DNA of 64,000 nt from Rhizobium leguminosarum bv. trifolii WSM1325 (lineage in GTDB: Bacteria; Pseudomonadota; Alphaproteobacteria; Rhizobiales; Rhizobiaceae). Of the stretch, positions 35,512 through 44,988 are shown one piece after another. A model generated the notes under the pieces. It was given only the letters and a program-made list of their open reading frames with translations, ran no database searches and had not been told where the DNA came from. Where the stretch lies: contig CP001623.1 of NCBI GenBank assembly GCA_000023185.1, positions 496,001 to 560,000 of the forward strand, given 5' to 3'. A program made the position numbers and the translations under genes. Numbering within the stretch: position 1 is the first letter of the stretch; every line of letters starts with the position of its first letter.

Positions 35512-36645
35512 TTATAGAAACAGGAGCCGCTTCACCATCGGCCCGAGCTGCGAATATGGCAAGTACGACGCGCCGACCACTAACATCGGCAGCAGTGCCG
35601 GCACCAGAACAGGCAGGACGTTACCCTTGTTGATCAGCATCGTGGACGTCTTCAGTGATGCGAGGTAGACCGGTTTCACGTCGCGGAATTCCGCCACCTC
35701 TGGCTCGCTTTCATCACCGACGACATTATCCCCGAGCGTCGCACGTTCGCTCCATCGCTCGAAATCCGTCACCTTCGAGAGAGACAGCAGGATCGTCTTC
35801 CTTTTCAGACGGGAGACTTGCATGGCGACGCCGACGAGTGGAACAGCATAGTAGATCACGACCACCATCAGCCACGCCCCGCAGACGGCGGTGAACAGAC
35901 CGGGGGTCACGGTCTCGCGCTGCATCACATGGCCGACGCCGGCCGCGAAGACGGAACTCACCGCAAGCGTGAAGAGGCCATAGCCGGCTTGGTAATAGCT
36001 GAGGAAGCCGAGGCCGCCATGGCCGTCGGGATGCGTGACCACGAGACGGAGATGGCACCTTGCGACGCTCGACAGGAATAGGCACCAGATCACATGCTTC
36101 CATACGAGACGCGTCAGCAGGAACCAGTAGACGGTGTTGCCGACTGCCAGGCACCAGAAGCCTGTCATCGAAATGCTTCCGTCGCCGACCGCCCATGGGG
36201 GCGCGGATCCGCCAAGGAACGTGGACGCATTGAAGACCGTCGCGGCGAGCGCCAAACCTAAGCAGATGAGTTCCGGAAAGCCGGCAGTTGTTCGAGCGCC
36301 TGCATCACGCAGCGCCTTCCGGGTGTCTGGGATGGATTGCGACGACACGAGCGGAATCCTAAAGAGGATTGAAACGCACTCGTCGAGGGCGAAACCGATG
36401 GGCTTTTCCGCCAGCGTCAGCAGGACCGGCGCGATCAGGAACTTTGCCCACGCTCCCCAGTCGTGAAGGAAGAGGCCGGCCCCGTGTCCGCCGCTGGTCG
36501 CCAGCAGAAGCAGCACCGGGATTGTCCAGCACAGGCCTGCAAAGACGAATGCCCGCCATCCGCGCTTGCGTATGCCAAGCCGGGTCATCAGCTCGTAGAA
36601 CGGCCCGCCATGCATGATCCGCAGGCGATCGTCGTCGCTGGCCAT
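35512..36645 (-). CDS. Polytopic membrane protein of unknown family
   Basis: A 377-residue protein with seven or so hydrophobic segments, among them FVFAGLCWTIPVLLLLATSG, FLIAPVLLTLAEKP, FPELICLGLALAATVF, LAVSSVFAAGVGHV and VLVPALLPMLVVGA. A conserved-looking polar stretch VVTHPDGHGGLGFLSYYQAG, with three His/Asp/Gly turns, sits between membrane segments and may be a functional site. A strong GGAGGGG lies before ATG 36645, one base after the stop of the MscS gene. It is the last gene of the FGE-HAD-MscS unit. I do not recognise the family. Confidence 0.8.
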   Translation of the reverse strand: MASDDDRLRIMHGGPFYELMTRLGIRKRGWRAFVFAGLCWTIPVLLLLATSGGHGAGLFLHDWGAWAKFLIAPVLLTLAEKPIGFALDECVSILFRIPLVSSQSIPDTRKALRDAGARTTAGFPELICLGLALAATVFNASTFLGGSAPPWAVGDGSISMTGFWCLAVGNTVYWFLLTRLVWKHVIWCLFLSSVARCHLRLVVTHPDGHGGLGFLSYYQAGYGLFTLAVSSVFAAGVGHVMQRETVTPGLFTAVCGAWLMVVVIYYAVPLVGVAMQVSRLKRKTILLSLSKVTDFERWSERATLGDNVVGDESEPEVAEFRDVKPVYLASLKTSTMLINKGNVLPVLVPALLPMLVVGASYLPYSQLGPMVKRLLFL

Positions 36646-36646
36646 T

Positions 36647-38564
36647 CTACCCCTCCGCGGCCACCACCTTGGCTTGCTGCGTGCGTATCGCGGCCGCCGC
36701 AGCGGCAGCGCCGTCCCTGTCGTCGCCGCCGACCTGCACCGACGGCGTCGCGAATTCGATGCCGTTCGCCTGGAAAGCCTCTCGAATTTTGGCATAGGCC
36801 TTGCGCCGGGATATAGGTTTGCATTCCGGGCACTGTCGTCATCGCAAAGCTGAGAACGATGCCATAATCGCCGAACTCCTCGACACCCTTCATCTTCAGC
36901 GGCTGGATAAACATCGGCCCCAGTTCCGAATCGGCCTGCAGCTCGGCGCCGATCTTTTTCGCGAGCTTGCGCGCCTTCTCTATGTCGGTGTCGTAGCTGA
37001 CATTGACCCGGAATTTGTCGATGACCCAGTCGCGGCTCATGTTCTCGACGGCGCCGAGCTCGCCGAACGGAACGGTGAACACCGGGCCGCGGTGATGACG
37101 AAGCCGCACCGACCGGAGGCTGAATCCCTCGACGGTCCCTTTGTAGCTCTTCGCCTGAATGTATTCGCCGACACGGAAGGCGTCGTCGAGCATATAGAAG
37201 ACCCCGCTGATGACGTCCTTCACCAGCGTCTGCGATCCGAAGCCGAGCGCCACGCCGAAGATGCCCGCACCTGCGATCAGCGGCCCGATTTCGACGCCGA
37301 GCTCCGCAAGCACGATCAGCCCGGCGATAGCCGCCACCATCACGGCCAGCACGTTCCGGAAGATCGGCAGCAGGGTGCGAAGCCGCCCCCGCCGGGCAGC
37401 CTGCGAAGGATCGTTTCCAGCTTCGGCCTGCACCGAGAGGCGCCGGTCGATCCACGACTTCGCCAGGTGCCATGCGAGATCGGCAAGCAGCAGGACGACG
37501 ATGCTCTTCAGAAGTCCGTAGGCCACCGAGGCCACGGCAGGATCGCTGTGAACAAGCGAGTTGGGATCGACCCTCCACACGATCGCCACCCAAGCGACGG
37601 CGACGGCGACAACGACGGCCCGGCTGCCGCGGACAAGCAGGACGCGCTTGGTGCTGTCGGGTTCCGAGGGGATCATGCCGGTTGCAGTCTGACCGGCGAA
37701 CCGAAGCACCGAGGGCAGCGCCATCGCGTAGACGCCCAGCCAGAACAGGCCGCGGAGACCGACGCACCAGAGCGCCCAGACGATCACGAAGGCAAGGCAG
37801 AGCGCGATGCGCATCCGAAAGGGCCTCTCGGACGAGGAGACGACACCCTCGACGGCCAAAGCGAGAAGAACGAACGAGAAGCAGAACGAGATCGCCGCAG
37901 TCACCGAGGGGTCGACTGACAAAGGCCGGCCGAGGCTTGCCGCTGCCACCCCGACGATCGCAGCGCCCGCGAAGATCTTCGTCCGCCTCCGAGCGGGAAC
38001 TGTCAGCATGGCCGTGTCGAGCAGAGCCGAGATCGCTCGATATGCCAAGAGCGCCAGTAGCGAGACGAGGAGTACGATGCGTGGGAGTACGGGCCAATCG
38101 AAGGCGAAGTAGACGGCGGCCATCGCCGCAGCAGAGATGCCAATGGCCAGCAGGCGCTCCTGCAGCCCTTCCGCGCGCCTTCTTGATCGCACAAAAAGAC
38201 GTTCGGCGAAAAGTCCGACCGCCGTCAGCCCAAGGAATGCGACGAAAACAGGCAGCCGGCCATGGGAGAGCGCATCTTCTCTCGTGCGAGCAGCGGCGGC
38301 GATCACCTCGGCGGGAATCCTTGGGATTGCCTGAACGGCGCCATCGATCCGGCTCCGGGTGGCCGCTTCCCATGTTGCCAGCCCGGCATCCGCTTCCTGG
38401 GCAGCCGCGAGCGTCGGGCCGGGCGCCTTCTCCAGCCATGACCGGACCTCGGGATCCTGCAATAACCGCACGAGATCGTCGACCTTCTGCGGCCGCGGCG
38501 CTTCCTGGGCAGTGGCGACGACGGACATCAACACGAACAGGACGAATCCACCGATCCATTTCAT
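36647..38564 (-). pseudogene. MscS-family mechanosensitive channel with one frameshift near the C-terminus
   Basis: A large MscS-type channel (about 638 residues if intact) with a signal peptide (MKWIGGFVLFVLMSVVATAQ), about eight membrane segments, and the typical pore and vestibule: GPLIAGAGIFGVALGFGSQT then LVKDVISGVFYMLDDAFRVG and VRLRHHRGPVFTVPFGEL. At 36805-36815 an extra C in ATCCCGGCGC shifts the frame after VPGMQTYI. The expected end (RRKAYAKIREAFQANGIEF, then ATPSVQVGGDD, stop TAG at 36647) is one frame over. In the shifted frame the product would end near 36588 with an unnatural Arg/Gly tail. A two-base GAAGG distance rules out ATG 38570; 38564 fits. Confidence 0.8.
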
Positions 38565-38576
38565 GCGCATGTCCTT

Positions 38577-39590
38577 CTATTTCTCGAATGAGAAGACCTT
38601 CTTCCAGTCCGCTTTCATATCGACAACCAGCCAGTTGCGGCGCTCCGCTTCGTCGAGCGCCTTGTCGAGCTTGCCGATTTCGCTCTTTCGATCGTAGGCG
38701 ACCTCCCGTTCCGCATCCGTGTGATGGACGATCATCGCAAAGCTCGGACCCTTGGCGGTGACCCATCGCAGCATCTCGTAGTCGCCGTCAGAATTCCCGG
38801 CCACGAAGATCGGCTTGCGCCCGATGAACTTGTTGATGCCGGAAGGCTTGCCGGCGCCGTCGTCGACGAAGTCGATCTTCGGCAGCCTGTTGAGCACGGG
38901 CTCGTCGCCGACAATGGCATATTCCGTCGTGATGGTGCTGCCGACCACCTGTTCCGGCGGAATGCCGTACATTTTCTCGGTCACCGGCCGCATGAATTCG
39001 ACGCCGCCGCCGGAGACGATGTAGGTCTTGAAGCCGTTGGCCCTGAGGTAATCGAGGAGTTCGCGCATCGGCACGAAGGTCATCTCGTCGTAAGGCTTTG
39101 CGGTTTTCGGGTGCTTGGCGCTCGCAAACCAGTCGGTGACGATCTTCGAGAACTGGTCCGTCGTCATCCCGGCATGCGTCGTCATCGCGAGATCCATGAT
39201 CCCTTTCTCGCCGCCTTTCATCACGCCCATAGGATCGCCTGCCAGCACCGACTTGAACGGCTCCTTGGTCTGCCATTCAGGGTGCTCCGCTGCGAGCGTC
39301 TTCACACGGTCGAGCATAAAAGCAAACTGGAAGTAGATGGGTTGCTCCGACCAGAGGGTGCCGTCATTGTCGAAGACCGCGATCCGGTCTTCGGGCACGA
39401 CGTATCCTTCGCCGCCCTCGGCTGTCGTTGCCTTGACGAAATCCATGATCCTGGTCTTTGCCGCGGTATCGTTCCAGGACGGCAGGACCTCCTGCGCCAC
39501 GGCCGTTCCGACGACTCCACTGACGAGCAGCAGCGCGGCGACGAGAAATGATGCAAGCACGGTATCGGAAGCCTGGAAACGCCTTCTCAT
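38577..39590 (-). CDS. Exported HAD-superfamily phosphatase
   Basis: A 337-residue protein with an N-terminal signal peptide/anchor (VLASFLVAALLLVSGVVGTA). The HAD nucleophile motif DNDGTLW (residues about 74-80), motif II in TYIVSGGGVEF and motif III/IV in FVAGNSDGDYEML are all present, so phosphatase activity in the periplasm is likely. It overlaps the FGE gene by 4 bp and is 12 bp from the MscS gene, so the three are co-transcribed. The substrate is unknown. Similar exported HAD proteins occur beside sulfatases and DUF1254 genes. Confidence 0.88.
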   Translation of the reverse strand: MRRRFQASDTVLASFLVAALLLVSGVVGTAVAQEVLPSWNDTAAKTRIMDFVKATTAEGGEGYVVPEDRIAVFDNDGTLWSEQPIYFQFAFMLDRVKTLAAEHPEWQTKEPFKSVLAGDPMGVMKGGEKGIMDLAMTTHAGMTTDQFSKIVTDWFASAKHPKTAKPYDEMTFVPMRELLDYLRANGFKTYIVSGGGVEFMRPVTEKMYGIPPEQVVGSTITTEYAIVGDEPVLNRLPKIDFVDDGAGKPSGINKFIGRKPIFVAGNSDGDYEMLRWVTAKGPSFAMIVHHTDAEREVAYDRKSEIGKLDKALDEAERRNWLVVDMKADWKKVFSFEK

Positions 39591-40561
39591 TTCACTTCTC
39601 CTTCGGTGCGCCTGACGCAGCGGAAGCCGACATGGCTGGTGGACGTATCCTCGGGCTCGGCGTGGCGGGCGGCAGGACGGTAGCGTCTGCAGTAGTTTGG
39701 GGCGCAGAGATGGGAGCCGCCCTTCAGCACCCGCCGGGCTATCCGGATTTCCGGCTGGCGCGGATCGTAGCTTGCCTCGGCGTCACGCCCGCGTGGGTTG
39801 CTCGGAATGCAGCACGAGTGCTTCGCCGGTTCAGGATGCCGGGTCGACCAGTAGTCGCTGGTCCATTCCCAGACATTGCCGATCACGTCGTAGAGGCCGA
39901 AGCCGTTCGGCGGGAACGAACGCACGGGCGAGGTGCGTTCTTGGCCTTTCGGCTTCATCGAGTGGGTAGGGAACGTGCCGCTCCAGGTGTTTGCCATCGG
40001 CACACCGCCCGGCGCGAACTCGTCGCCCCATGCATATTCCGCATCATCCAGCCCGCCGCGGGCGGCAAGCTCCCATTCGGCCTCCGTCGGTAAATCGAGC
40101 CCGGCCCACTCCGCATAGGCAGCGGCGTCCGCGTAGGCGACATGTACGACCGGATGATCGAGCTTGCCGCGCAGATCGCTGAGACCGCCGAGGGGGCGGC
40201 GCCAGTTCGCACCGAACTTGAATGTCCACCACTGGGAGATGTCGGCGCCGTTCACGGCTTTCGGCTGCGTGAATACCAGCGACCCCGCCCTCAGCATCTC
40301 GGGCTTCGCACCGGGATAGTCCTTCGGATCGGGAGCTATCTCTGCGACGGTGACATATCCGGTCGTCTCGACGAATTGCTTGAACTGCCTGTTGGTGACC
40401 GGCGTCAGCGACATCCAGAAGCCGTCCACCTTGACCGGGTGGGCCGGGGCCTCCTCCGGATAATGATGGTCGGAGCCCATCGTGAACGTCCTGCCGGGAA
40501 TCCACACCATGCCCTCGGACTCGCGCCGGGCTTCTGTCGCGCTGTCGAATGCCAATGCCAT
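39587..40561 (-). CDS. Formylglycine-generating enzyme (sulfatase-modifying factor, SUMF1/EgtB family)
   Basis: A 324-residue FGE-sulfatase domain protein. The start segment MVWIPGRTFTMGSDHHYPEE, VNRQFKQFVETTGYVT-type stretch, LPTEAEWELAARGG and GNVWEWTSDYW are characteristic. The two copper-binding active-site cysteines are present in GGSHLCAPNYCRRYRPAARH, so it should convert a sulfatase Cys to formylglycine. The exported sulfatase 6 kb upstream has the right motif. ATG 40561 has GGAGG five bases upstream; the longer frame from 40603 has none. A shared 19-bp palindrome lies 54 bp upstream, so this gene starts its own transcript. Confidence 0.92.
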   Translation of the reverse strand: MALAFDSATEARRESEGMVWIPGRTFTMGSDHHYPEEAPAHPVKVDGFWMSLTPVTNRQFKQFVETTGYVTVAEIAPDPKDYPGAKPEMLRAGSLVFTQPKAVNGADISQWWTFKFGANWRRPLGGLSDLRGKLDHPVVHVAYADAAAYAEWAGLDLPTEAEWELAARGGLDDAEYAWGDEFAPGGVPMANTWSGTFPTHSMKPKGQERTSPVRSFPPNGFGLYDVIGNVWEWTSDYWSTRHPEPAKHSCCIPSNPRGRDAEASYDPRQPEIRIARRVLKGGSHLCAPNYCRRYRPAARHAEPEDTSTSHVGFRCVRRTEGEVK

Positions 40562-40615
40562 CGCGGCCTCCAGAACCGATATCCCCGACCTTAGCTCCCG
40601 CACGCCGTCAGGAAA

Positions 40616-40634
40616 GAATGTTACTGTTAACTCG
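40616..40634. promoter_or_regulatory. Regulon palindrome, site A (upstream of the FGE gene)
   Basis: GAATGTTACTGTTAACTCG, one of four gap-free copies of a 19-bp palindromic element in this region (others at 48691, 51059 and 53271). It lies in the 90-bp gap between the batD-like gene and the FGE gene. Confidence 0.65.
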
Positions 40635-40651
40635 ACGTAACAAAGCGTCCG

Positions 40652-41944
40652 TCATGCCACCGGATTGAGGTCGGGCAGGGCGGATTTTCGCGCTCGCCCC
40701 TTGTTCGTCGCTGCCAAGGTGATGGCGTCCGCGAATTTGCCGCGATCCAATTGCATGTCGCGCGACCGGAAGAGGCGGCGCTCGAGAATGGTGACCTGTG
40801 CCGCAAGCCGGGGATTGCCCTGCGCTTCAGCCCAGTCGGAAACCGACCGGAATCCGAGGCTCAAGCTCCAATCCTGAAGCGCCCGATAGATTGCCGGATC
40901 GGGCCCGACCCTGATGATGGTTCGAAAGCGGCGAAGTCTTCTTTGCGGCGAATTTCGGCGGCTCATTCGACGCCGTTCCGCCCATGCGCGGATTGCCGAG
41001 CCCCTTTGCCACGCGACAATTGCCGCAAAGCCGGCGAGCACGGCCGCGCATGATAACAGCACTACCGGCCAGGCATTCTTTCCTTCGTCTTCGCCAGGTG
41101 GATTGAATTTCGGATCGATGCGCTCGGTTGAAGGCGCCTTCGCCACGACGATATCAACGGCCGGAAGGGTCGCCGTCGCTGCGGCATGGGCATCCAGGTC
41201 GAACCATTGGTAGGAAACGGGTGGCGCCTGGAAGCCGCCTGCCGCAGAAGTCGTGTAGACCACGGTTTCCGTCCGGGTACTTCCGGTCTCGACGCTCCGG
41301 CCGATCCCGCGCTGTTCGACGCCGTCCGTCAGTGACGGCGGCTTCACATATTGCGCGACCCCCGCCGCCCGTCCCAGATCGACCGGTGGGATCAGCATGG
41401 CCTGCATGTCCTCGGCAAAGATGACGATCGTCCTCACGACAGCGTCGCCGGCCTTCAAATCTGCCGGGCTTCTGTCGAAGGACTGGCTTACCGTCAGGTT
41501 GCGGGCGGCGAAGGGGCTGGCCGCCTGATTAGGAGCGGCCGCGACATCGAAGGAGGGAAGGGCCACACGCACCTGCGCCTTGATCGCGCTTCCGTTCGCC
41601 GAATAGCCAAGATCGACCGCGATTTCGGGCAGCGCGACGGATCCGGGCTTCTCCGGGACGATCACGTAGCTCCTGCGTATTCCCGAATATTGAACGTCCG
41701 CGATCGTCTGGACGAGGTTCTGGGCACGATCGTCGGAAAGCGTGACAAGGGCGGCCGGGACCTCGAACAGCGGATATTGCGGCGGCGACGTGAAGAAGTC
41801 CGGCGCGAAGATGTCGACGACGACGTGGACCTGCTGGCCGGGGACGATCCCTTCCGCTCCTTCGATGGCGGCGCGTCCGAAGGGTTCGGCGGCGATGGCC
41901 TGTCCGCATGCCAACGCCCAGAAAAGCGTGGCTGGAAGTCTCAT
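40652..41944 (-). CDS. BatD-like protein (oxygen tolerance / DUF7939-type)
   Basis: A 430-residue envelope protein: signal peptide (MRLPATLFWALACGQAIAAE), beta-rich periplasmic domains (QQVHVVVDIFAPDFFTSPPQ, FAEDMQAMLIPPVDLGRA), one membrane segment (AWPVVLLSCAAVLAGFAAIV) and a basic helical cytoplasmic end. Order and position after two VWA genes identify it as BatD of the Bat (Bacteroides aerotolerance) module. The ATG overlaps the TGA of the VWA-TPR gene (ATGA). It closes the MoxR-Bat unit; its stop is 18 bp from palindrome site A. Confidence 0.82.
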   Translation of the reverse strand: MRLPATLFWALACGQAIAAEPFGRAAIEGAEGIVPGQQVHVVVDIFAPDFFTSPPQYPLFEVPAALVTLSDDRAQNLVQTIADVQYSGIRRSYVIVPEKPGSVALPEIAVDLGYSANGSAIKAQVRVALPSFDVAAAPNQAASPFAARNLTVSQSFDRSPADLKAGDAVVRTIVIFAEDMQAMLIPPVDLGRAAGVAQYVKPPSLTDGVEQRGIGRSVETGSTRTETVVYTTSAAGGFQAPPVSYQWFDLDAHAAATATLPAVDIVVAKAPSTERIDPKFNPPGEDEGKNAWPVVLLSCAAVLAGFAAIVAWQRGSAIRAWAERRRMSRRNSPQRRLRRFRTIIRVGPDPAIYRALQDWSLSLGFRSVSDWAEAQGNPRLAAQVTILERRLFRSRDMQLDRGKFADAITLAATNKGRARKSALPDLNPVA

Positions 41945-43494
41945 GGCGACCGCCTCCTCGCCTCGAGGGAAAACTTGCGGGCCAGCAGGTCCGCCGGGCT
42001 GACATTGATGTTCTTCATCCACATCTCTGACGTCTGCTCGGCAATATCAATCTGACCTTCGTTGCCCTCCTTTCCCTTCTCGTCGAACTGGACGCTGTCA
42101 GGATTCTCGCTCGGCTGTTCAGGCTGTTCTTCCTGCTTTTCCTTCTGTTGCTTCAGCAGTTGCCGCGCAACAGTGAGGTTCGCCTCGGCATCCGGCCATT
42201 CGCTTCGTTTATCGAGAGCCTTCTCATAGGCTGCGACAGCCTCCTCGAACTTCGATAGTTGGAGGAGAGCATTGCCTTGGTCGTACCAGCTCTCCGCCGT
42301 ATCGATGGAAGCAAAGGCGTCGATCGCCTCCTCGAATTTGCCGGCTCGATAGAGGGCGACGCCCTTCCACATCGGATCGGCAAAGTGGTTTGCGGCCTCG
42401 TCGTACTTGCCCCGCTCGAAGGCAATGCGGCCTTGCTGATCGGCAGTCAGCCACATCTCGATCAGTCCCTCCGCATGGGCGCTGCCCGGCGACAGCATCC
42501 GCAGGGCGAGCAGCAGCATGGCGATCCGCACCACCCAGCCCTTGCGGAACGACAGGGCCATCGCGACCGCGACCGGCACGACCAGCCACCAGCCGAGATC
42601 GCGCCAGCGGTCACCCTCTGTCTCCTGCTTCTGTGCGAAATTGCTGCGGATACGCTGCATGATCCAGCGAACATCCGTGTCGTCGTCTGTGATTGTCGCG
42701 ACATCAGCCCCCGCTTCCCTGCCGACGGCCTGGAGCCCGGCGACGTCGAGCTTGGGAAAGAGACGTGCGCCGGATGCATCCGAGAGAAATCCGCCATCCG
42801 GCGTCTTGACCGGCCCGCCCGCCGAAGTGCCGATCCCGAGAATGACGACGCCGTCGCCGCTCGACTTGAGTGTCTGCACAGCAGCGGCTTCCACTCCGTC
42901 GGTCAGCAGCAGGATCGTGCCGGCGACCCCCTCTTTGTCCAGCAGACTTTGCCCGAGCAGCAGGGCAGCTGCCGTGTCCTTGCCCGGCGTTGGCATGATG
43001 CGTGTCGCCAATGCCTCGGAGTAGCTTTCAAGCAGCGCCGCGTCCTCGGTCGGCGGCAGGACCAGATGCGCGGTGCCGGCATAGGCGATGATCGCGGTGC
43101 GCGCGCCCTGTCGGACCTCGATCACATCCTTGATCTTGAGTTTCGCCCGCTCCAGCCTGGACGGGGTCACGTCGATGGCGTCCATTGTCTGCGACAGGTC
43201 GACGGCGATGATGAGAGGCGCCGTGTCCTCGACGAAGGGCGGCGGTTCGCGCTGCCATGTCGGTCCTGCCGCTCCAGCGATCCCGGTGGCGAGGAGGGGA
43301 GCCAGCAACCAGGAAGGCCGCATTCGTGAGCGTCCCGAAGTATCGACGACGAGGCGGTCGAGCAGATGCGGCGCGATCATGCCCTTCCATTGTGCACGGA
43401 TGTCGCCGGAGCGTGAGACCATCCAGAGGATCACGGCCGGCAGTACGAGAAGGAGCAGGAGCCAGGGACGCAGGAAATGAAAATCCGTGATCAT
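41941..43494 (-). CDS. VWA-TPR protein (BatB/BatC-like fusion)
   Basis: A 517-residue inner-membrane protein. N-terminal membrane segments (PWLLLLLVLPAVILWMV, then LLAPLLATGIAGAAG) flank a von Willebrand A domain with intact MIDAS residues (AVDLSQTMDAID; LLLTDGVEAA). Another membrane segment follows, then TPR repeats (MWKGVALYRAGKFEEAIDAF, SWYDQGNALLQLSKFEEAVA). BatB and BatC are separate proteins in many bacteria; the fusion is common in Proteobacteria. Both ends overlap neighbours by 4 bp, so translation is coupled. Confidence 0.88.
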   Translation of the reverse strand: MITDFHFLRPWLLLLLVLPAVILWMVSRSGDIRAQWKGMIAPHLLDRLVVDTSGRSRMRPSWLLAPLLATGIAGAAGPTWQREPPPFVEDTAPLIIAVDLSQTMDAIDVTPSRLERAKLKIKDVIEVRQGARTAIIAYAGTAHLVLPPTEDAALLESYSEALATRIMPTPGKDTAAALLLGQSLLDKEGVAGTILLLTDGVEAAAVQTLKSSGDGVVILGIGTSAGGPVKTPDGGFLSDASGARLFPKLDVAGLQAVGREAGADVATITDDDTDVRWIMQRIRSNFAQKQETEGDRWRDLGWWLVVPVAVAMALSFRKGWVVRIAMLLLALRMLSPGSAHAEGLIEMWLTADQQGRIAFERGKYDEAANHFADPMWKGVALYRAGKFEEAIDAFASIDTAESWYDQGNALLQLSKFEEAVAAYEKALDKRSEWPDAEANLTVARQLLKQQKEKQEEQPEQPSENPDSVQFDEKGKEGNEGQIDIAEQTSEMWMKNINVSPADLLARKFSLEARRRSP

Positions 43495-44480
43495 GCCGCC
43501 GCCCTCCGCCTGAACGCGGCCGCCGTTCCCGAGATAAGATAATAGGCCGCCAGCAGTGCGACGGCGGCCAGCAGCGGCCAGTGGAACAGCTCGATCCGCG
43601 GCCGCCAGGACAGGTTCTTCTGATCCTCCGGCGTTATCTGGTCGAGCACCTCGTAGATCGCCGCCAGCTGCGACTGGTCGCCTCCGAAGAAGTAGCGGCC
43701 GCCGGTGCTCGCGGCGATCTTCTGCAGCGTCGCGGTGTCCAGCTTGTCCTCGCCCGTCGCGGCCGGGTCTCCGATACCCACCGTGTGGAAGATCACGCCC
43801 TTCGACTTCGCGATCTCGGCCGCCTTCAGGGGCGGCATCCTGCTGGCCGTGTCGTTGCCATCGGTCAGAACGATGAGCACCTTTTCCGGCGCGGTCGTCT
43901 TGCCGAACATCTTGATCGCAAGACCAAGGGCGTCTCCCAGCGACGTCCGCGGTCCGGCCATCCCGGGAACGGTGTCGGCGATCATCGTCCGGACGAGCTC
44001 GTGATCCATCGTGAAGGGTGCGAGCGGATAGGGCGCGTCTCCGAACGCGACGAGGCCAATCCGATCGCCCGGTCTTTTCCCGACGAAATCGGCGACGACC
44101 TGCCTGACGGCTTCGACGCGGGCGAGGGGCTTTCCATCGGCGCCAGGGAAGTCCCGCGCATCCATCGACTGCGACAGGTCGAGGGCGAGAAGGATGTCGC
44201 GCTGCGGCTCAACCTTCTCGATCGGCGGCTCCACGAACTGGGGCCGTGCCAGGGCGAGCACCACCAGGCACCACGCCAGGGTCTCACAGACGAGCTGCGG
44301 CCATGTCCTGCGCGTCACCACCGATCCCTCGGTCGGACGAACGCCCGCCGCCTTGGCGACCTGCGAGAAGAAGGGCAGTCTCACGGACGCCGATGTCTCC
44401 CGATGAGCCGGCAGCAGCCACCAGACCAGCACCGGCAATGGCAGCACAAGCAGAAGCCAGGGAAGATCAAGCTGATACAT
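43491..44480 (-). CDS. VWA-domain protein (BatA-like)
   Basis: A 329-residue protein with an N-terminal membrane segment (LPWLLLVLPLPVLVWWLLPA), a VWA domain with MIDAS motif LALDLSQSMDARDF and VLTDGNDTASR, and a C-terminal membrane segment (WPLLAAVALLAAYYLI). The chaperone-like VWA proteins of MoxR modules bind metal-dependent partners in the periplasm. ATG 44480 is used because the membrane segment starts there and it overlaps the upstream gene by 14 bp; the open frame from 44651 runs antisense-like through that gene. Confidence 0.88.
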   Translation of the reverse strand: MYQLDLPWLLLVLPLPVLVWWLLPAHRETSASVRLPFFSQVAKAAGVRPTEGSVVTRRTWPQLVCETLAWCLVVLALARPQFVEPPIEKVEPQRDILLALDLSQSMDARDFPGADGKPLARVEAVRQVVADFVGKRPGDRIGLVAFGDAPYPLAPFTMDHELVRTMIADTVPGMAGPRTSLGDALGLAIKMFGKTTAPEKVLIVLTDGNDTASRMPPLKAAEIAKSKGVIFHTVGIGDPAATGEDKLDTATLQKIAASTGGRYFFGGDQSQLAAIYEVLDQITPEDQKNLSWRPRIELFHWPLLAAVALLAAYYLISGTAAAFRRRAAA

Positions 44481-44988
44481 GATATTGCTCGATCCATTTG
44501 CGGGCGGCGATGACCAGATCGCCGCAGACATTCGATGGCAGATCCGCGACGATCTCGGCGCCATGATACTCGAAGTCGTCCAGAAGGCGTTCGAGCGTGT
44601 CTCCGGTCCCATCCTCGTCATGCGCGTCGAGAAATCGAACCCAGCCGTCACCGGAAAGAGAGGCGACCTCCTCGCGCGGCCAGGCCCCCAGCGCCGTCCG
44701 CTTCAGAACTTCTGCGAGATCCCGGATAGCGTCGGGGCGCGTCGCGGGGTGTCGGAGCTTGCTCGATATCCCTTCCAGCAAGGCCAGGGCCTCGCGCCTG
44801 TAGGCGTTGGCGCGGTAAAGCCTGATCCATCGGAGAACCACCAGGAGAGCCGTGAAGGCCAGCAGGGCTGCGACCAGAGCCCAGCCCCAGGTCTGCGGCC
44901 ACCATGAGACCGGAGCCGGCACCACGATGTCGTGCAGCGAACGCAGCGCCATCTCCGTCATCAGATCAAGCTTTGCTTCCGGCTCCAT
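44467..44988 (-). CDS. DUF4381 family protein
   Basis: A 173-residue protein with one membrane segment near the start (WGWALVAALLAFTALLVVLR) and a helical cytoplasmic part (AYRREALALLEGISSKLRHP). DUF4381 proteins always travel with MoxR-DUF58-VWA modules. ATG 44988 shares one base with the stop of the DUF58 gene (TGATG) and has GGAGG eight bases upstream. Confidence 0.83.
   Translation of the reverse strand: MEPEAKLDLMTEMALRSLHDIVVPAPVSWWPQTWGWALVAALLAFTALLVVLRWIRLYRANAYRREALALLEGISSKLRHPATRPDAIRDLAEVLKRTALGAWPREEVASLSGDGWVRFLDAHDEDGTGDTLERLLDDFEYHGAEIVADLPSNVCGDLVIAARKWIEQYHVSA

Noticed and set aside
35512..38766. One very long minus-strand open frame (1084 codons)
   Set aside because: Its first two thirds are the wrong frame of the MscS gene; only the part from 36645 is a real protein.
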